Shown here piece by piece: positions 61,134 through 64,000 of a stretch of 64,000 bases of DNA. Numbering within the stretch: the stretch's first letter is position 1; each line of letters starts with the position of its first letter. Below the pieces are notes generated by a model. It was not told the DNA's origin. It did not search any database and saw only the letters and a list, made by a program, of their open reading frames with translations. Made by a program: the position numbers and the translations under genes. Source of the DNA: Bacteroides fluxus YIT 12057 (lineage in GTDB: Bacteria; Bacteroidota; Bacteroidia; Bacteroidales; Bacteroidaceae); NCBI RefSeq assembly GCF_000195635.1, contig NZ_GL882689.1:248001-312000 (forward strand), in the 5' to 3' direction.

Positions 61134-62603
61134 ATGAAACAATGCTTTTTTGCGGTCGATTTGGGAGCTACCAGTGGCCGTACCATTTTGGGGACTTTTA
61201 CTTCAAATGGTTTGGAGATGGAAGAGGTGAATCGTTTCCCGAACCGGCTGATTGAAACCGGAGGACATTTCTACTGGGATATTTATGAGCTTTACCGCCA
61301 CATCATTGAAGGGCTGAAGAAAGCGGCACGGATGGAAGATGTCGAGATAACTTCAATAGGGATAGATACTTGGGGGGTGGATTTTGTCTGTGTAGGCCGT
61401 GACGGAGCTTTCCTTCGCCTGCCTTACTCATATCGTGACCCTCATACGGCAGGGGGGCCAGACGCCTTTTTTACGCGTGTACCCAGAAAGTCTGTTTATG
61501 AGTGGACGGGGATTCAAGTGATGAATTTCAATTCGTTATTTCAGATGGATACCCTACGCCGGAATCATGACAGTGCGTGGGAAGCGGCGGATAAATTATT
61601 GTTTATGCCCGATGCCTTGAGTTATATGCTGACAGGGGAGATGGTAACTGAATATACTATTGCCAGTACTGCCCAGTTAGTGAATGCCCGTACCCGTAGA
61701 TTGGAAGATAGCCTGCTGCGCGAACTTGGACTGACGCAGGCGCATTTCGGGCGTTTTGTCTATCCGGGCGAGAAGGTTGGAGTATTGACACCGGAAGTGC
61801 AACGGATGACAGGACTTGGTGCCGTACCGGTAATTGCCGTGGCAGGGCACGATACAGCTTCGGCAGTGGCTGCCGTACCGGCAATGAACCGCAACTTTGC
61901 TTATTTGAGTAGTGGCACTTGGTCGTTGATGGGCGTTGAAGCAGATGTTCCGGTCATCAATAAAGAAACCGAGAATCTGAATTTTACCAATGAAGGCGGT
62001 GTGGAAAACACAATCCGGTTGTTGAAAAATATTTGCGGCATGTGGCTGTTGGAACGCTGCCGTGCTTCTTGGGAGGAGACCTCTTATCCGGAACTTATTG
62101 CTGAGGCCAATGCTTGCGAGCCTTTCCGCAGCCTGATAAATCCCGATGACCCTTTGTTTGCCAATCCGTCGGATATGGAGCAGGCTATCAAGACTTACTG
62201 TTCCGACCATCGGCAGTCCATTCCCGGAACACGTGGGCAGATAGTACGCTGTATTTTTGAGAGCCTGGCTTTACGCTATCGCCAGGTGTTGGATAATTTA
62301 CGCAGTCTTTCCCCTCGTCCGATAGAGGCATTGCACGTGATAGGGGGAGGAAGCCGCAACGATTTGCTAAACCAGTGGACAGCCAATGCGGTAGGCATCC
62401 CGGTAATTGCAGGCCCGTCTGAGGCTACGGGCATAGGCAATGTCATGATTCAGGCATTGGCCGCCGGAACAGCCAAAGACATCGCTTCTATGCGTCAGCT
62501 CATTAACCGTTCCATTCCGTTAAAGACTTTCTTGCCGGAAGATGCGGAGGTCTGGGATGCCGCTTATCTGCACTTTAAGCAACTGACAGCGAACAATTCA
62601 TAA
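61134..62603 (+). CDS. rhaB: Rhamnulokinase
   Basis: The enzyme phosphorylates L-rhamnulose with ATP. The 489-residue protein is a FGGY-family kinase: FAVDLGATSGRTIL at the N-terminus, SIGIDTWGVDFVC (about 83-95), VAGHDTASAVAAVP and HVIGGGSRNDLLNQWTANA in the C-terminal half. The start at MKQCFFAVDLG was preferred over a longer frame that includes the promoter. It is followed by rhaI after 26 bases. In Bacteroides thetaiotaomicron this gene is also called rhaK. Confidence 0.95.
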   Translation: MKQCFFAVDLGATSGRTILGTFTSNGLEMEEVNRFPNRLIETGGHFYWDIYELYRHIIEGLKKAARMEDVEITSIGIDTWGVDFVCVGRDGAFLRLPYSYRDPHTAGGPDAFFTRVPRKSVYEWTGIQVMNFNSLFQMDTLRRNHDSAWEAADKLLFMPDALSYMLTGEMVTEYTIASTAQLVNARTRRLEDSLLRELGLTQAHFGRFVYPGEKVGVLTPEVQRMTGLGAVPVIAVAGHDTASAVAAVPAMNRNFAYLSSGTWSLMGVEADVPVINKETENLNFTNEGGVENTIRLLKNICGMWLLERCRASWEETSYPELIAEANACEPFRSLINPDDPLFANPSDMEQAIKTYCSDHRQSIPGTRGQIVRCIFESLALRYRQVLDNLRSLSPRPIEALHVIGGGSRNDLLNQWTANAVGIPVIAGPSEATGIGNVMIQALAAGTAKDIASMRQLINRSIPLKTFLPEDAEVWDAAYLHFKQLTANNS

Positions 62604-62629
62604 TTTATAACTCATATAAATCATATATC

Positions 62630-63883
62630 ATGAAAGAAGAATTGATAAACAAGGCGTATGAAATCGCCAAGGAACGCTATGCCGCCCTTGGTGTAGATGT
62701 AGAGAAAGTAATGGAGCAACTCCGGAAAGTGTCTGTCTCCATGCACTGTTGGCAGGCAGATGATGTGCTTGGTTTTGAATCGGCCGGTTCGTTGACGGGT
62801 GGCATCCAGACTACAGGAAACTATCCGGGCAAGGCTCGCAATATGGAAGAATTGCGTGCTGACATTCTGAAGGCTGCTTCTTATATTCCTGGCAAGCATC
62901 GCTTGAACCTGCATGAAATCTACGGTGATTTTGGCGGTACATTTGTGGACCGTGACCAGGTAGAGGTAAAGCACTTTGAAAGTTGGATGCAGTGGGCCGC
63001 CGAAAACGGAATGAAACTGGATTTCAATTCCACTTCTTTCTCTCATCCGAAGAGCGGGAATCTCTCCTTGGCTAATCCGGACAAGGGCATCCGCGATTTC
63101 TGGGTGGAACATACGAAACGCTGCCGTGCCATTGCCGAAGAAATGGGACGCCGCCAAGGGGACCCTTGTATCATGAACCTTTGGGTGCATGATGGAAGCA
63201 AGGACATTACGGTGAACCGTATGAAATACCGGGCGCTTTTCAAGGACTCTCTTGACCGGATTTTCGCGACGGAATACAAGAATATGAAGGATTGCCTTGA
63301 ATCTAAAGTATTCGGAATCGGTCTTGAAAGCTACACGGTTGGTTCCAATGAGTTCTGTGTAGGTTATAGTGTACAAAACCAGAAGCTGATTACGATTGAT
63401 ACCGGCCACTTCCATCCTACGGAAAGCGCAGCCGACAAGGTTTCGTCCATGCTGCTGTTTGTTCCGGAACTGATGCTTCATGTCAGCCGTCCGATACGTT
63501 GGGATTCCGACCATGTAACGATTATGGATGATCCTACCCTTGAACTCTTCCAGGAAATCGTTCGCTGCGATGCATTGGACCGTGTGCATATCGGCCTTGA
63601 CTATTTCGATGCTTCTATCAACCGTATCGGTGCATACGTGATCGGTACGCGTGCGGCACAGAAGTGCATGTTGCGTGCGTTGCTCGAACCGTTGGCTAAA
63701 CTTCGTGAGTACGAGGCGGCCGGCCAGGGCTTCCAGCGCTTGGCTCTGCTTGAAGAAGCAAAAGCCCTTCCTTGGAATGCTGTTTGGGATATGTTCTGCC
63801 TGAAGAACAATGTTCCGGTGGGTGAAGAGTTTATTGCCGAAGTAGAGAAATATGAGGCTGATGTGACTTCTAAACGTAACTAA
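62630..63883 (+). CDS. rhaI: L-rhamnose isomerase
   Basis: The enzyme converts L-rhamnose to L-rhamnulose using divalent metal ions. The 417-residue protein has SMHCWQADDVLGFE near residue 38, GGIQTTGNYPGKARN, and HEIYGDFGGTFVDRDQ, all typical of the family. The metal-binding acidic and histidine residues are expected in the (TIM barrel) middle part. It comes after the kinase in the sequence, before the likely transporter gene. Confidence 0.96.
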   Translation: MKEELINKAYEIAKERYAALGVDVEKVMEQLRKVSVSMHCWQADDVLGFESAGSLTGGIQTTGNYPGKARNMEELRADILKAASYIPGKHRLNLHEIYGDFGGTFVDRDQVEVKHFESWMQWAAENGMKLDFNSTSFSHPKSGNLSLANPDKGIRDFWVEHTKRCRAIAEEMGRRQGDPCIMNLWVHDGSKDITVNRMKYRALFKDSLDRIFATEYKNMKDCLESKVFGIGLESYTVGSNEFCVGYSVQNQKLITIDTGHFHPTESAADKVSSMLLFVPELMLHVSRPIRWDSDHVTIMDDPTLELFQEIVRCDALDRVHIGLDYFDASINRIGAYVIGTRAAQKCMLRALLEPLAKLREYEAAGQGFQRLALLEEAKALPWNAVWDMFCLKNNVPVGEEFIAEVEKYEADVTSKRN

Positions 63884-63951
63884 TGATAGTCTCTCCCCTG
63901 AACCTCCCTTTACATGAGGAGGAAAGGGGGAGAACCTTTAAATGATATATT

Positions 63952-64000
63952 ATGAATACACTGATAGGATTACTTATCATTGCCGTCGGCAGCTTCGGAC
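63952..64000 (+). CDS. rhaT: Probable L-rhamnose/proton symporter RhaT, N-terminal fragment
   Basis: Only 16 codons are visible, cut by the right window edge. They begin MNTLIGLLIIAVGSFG, a hydrophobic first helix. By position after rhaB and rhaI, and by resemblance to the start of Bacteroides RhaT, this is probably the importer of L-rhamnose across the inner membrane. The fragment alone cannot prove it. Confidence 0.6.
   Translation, partial: MNTLIGLLIIAVGSFG

Noticed and set aside
48263..64000. Complete polysaccharide utilisation locus with SusC/SusD
   Set aside because: No susC- or susD-like gene is in the window, so the block is described as a set of enzymes only.

Overview
The window looks like chromosomal DNA from a gut Bacteroides species (Bacteroidota). 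Supporting signs are many -7 elements of the type TAnnTTTG, the arginine pathway with a succinylornithine-type transcarbamylase, NigD-like and DUF6242 lipoproteins, paired OmpH proteins behind BamA, and pectin-degrading enzymes. I cannot name the species. There are no rRNA genes, phage genes, transposase genes or CRISPR arrays.

Layout. 1-3.6 kb: the end of a PmbA/TldD-type protein, an acetyltransferase, a DUF2156 protein and the LrgA/LrgB pair. 4-7.1 kb: three exported proteins of unknown role (LPP20-like, DUF4384, transglutaminase-like). 7.2-11.1 kb: pta-ackA and an alkaline phosphatase. 11.2-20.7 kb: housekeeping genes (lpxH, a DUF59 factor, radC, a glycosyltransferase, efp, rpmH, a PASTA protein, an RluA-type synthase, ddl, an acyltransferase) and two lipoproteins. 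20.8-25.8 kb: argF', proA and proB with a porin. 25.8-27.6 kb: a repeat-rich gap and murI. 27.7-34.9 kb: ompH-ompH-bamA-uppS, a DUF6242 lipoprotein and ribD. 35-38.9 kb: prmC, recX, pyrE, an SRPBCC protein and argH. 39-39.2 kb: tRNA-Gly and tRNA-Leu. 39.2-43.8 kb: a PagL-like protein, an acyl-CoA synthetase, an HTH-cupin regulator and proC. 43.9-48.3 kb: the arginine operon argR-acyltransferase-argG-argC-argD. 48.7-64 kb: a rhamnogalacturonan-I block (SGNH esterase-GH105 fusion, GH106, PL11, GH28, GH106) leading into rhaB, rhaI and the start of a probable rhaT.

How the parts work together. The last 15 kb reads as one pathway: PL11 and GH28 cut the pectin backbone, the esterase and GH105 remove acetyl and unsaturated uronyl groups, the GH106 enzymes release L-rhamnose, and RhaT, RhaI and RhaB import, isomerise and phosphorylate it. 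Arginine and proline genes are spread over three sites (20.8-25.6, 37.5-38.9 and 43-48.3 kb), and residue Pro90 of the transcarbamylase points to succinylated intermediates.

The most interesting non-coding signals are: paired direct repeats just upstream of the promoters of both the rhamnogalacturonan block and rhaB, with related sequence and matching spacing; a 22-bp tandem array enclosed by an inverted repeat between argR and the pectin block; a 21-bp tandem array near murI; and a roughly 150-bp palindromic element present twice, once directly upstream of the GH28 gene.
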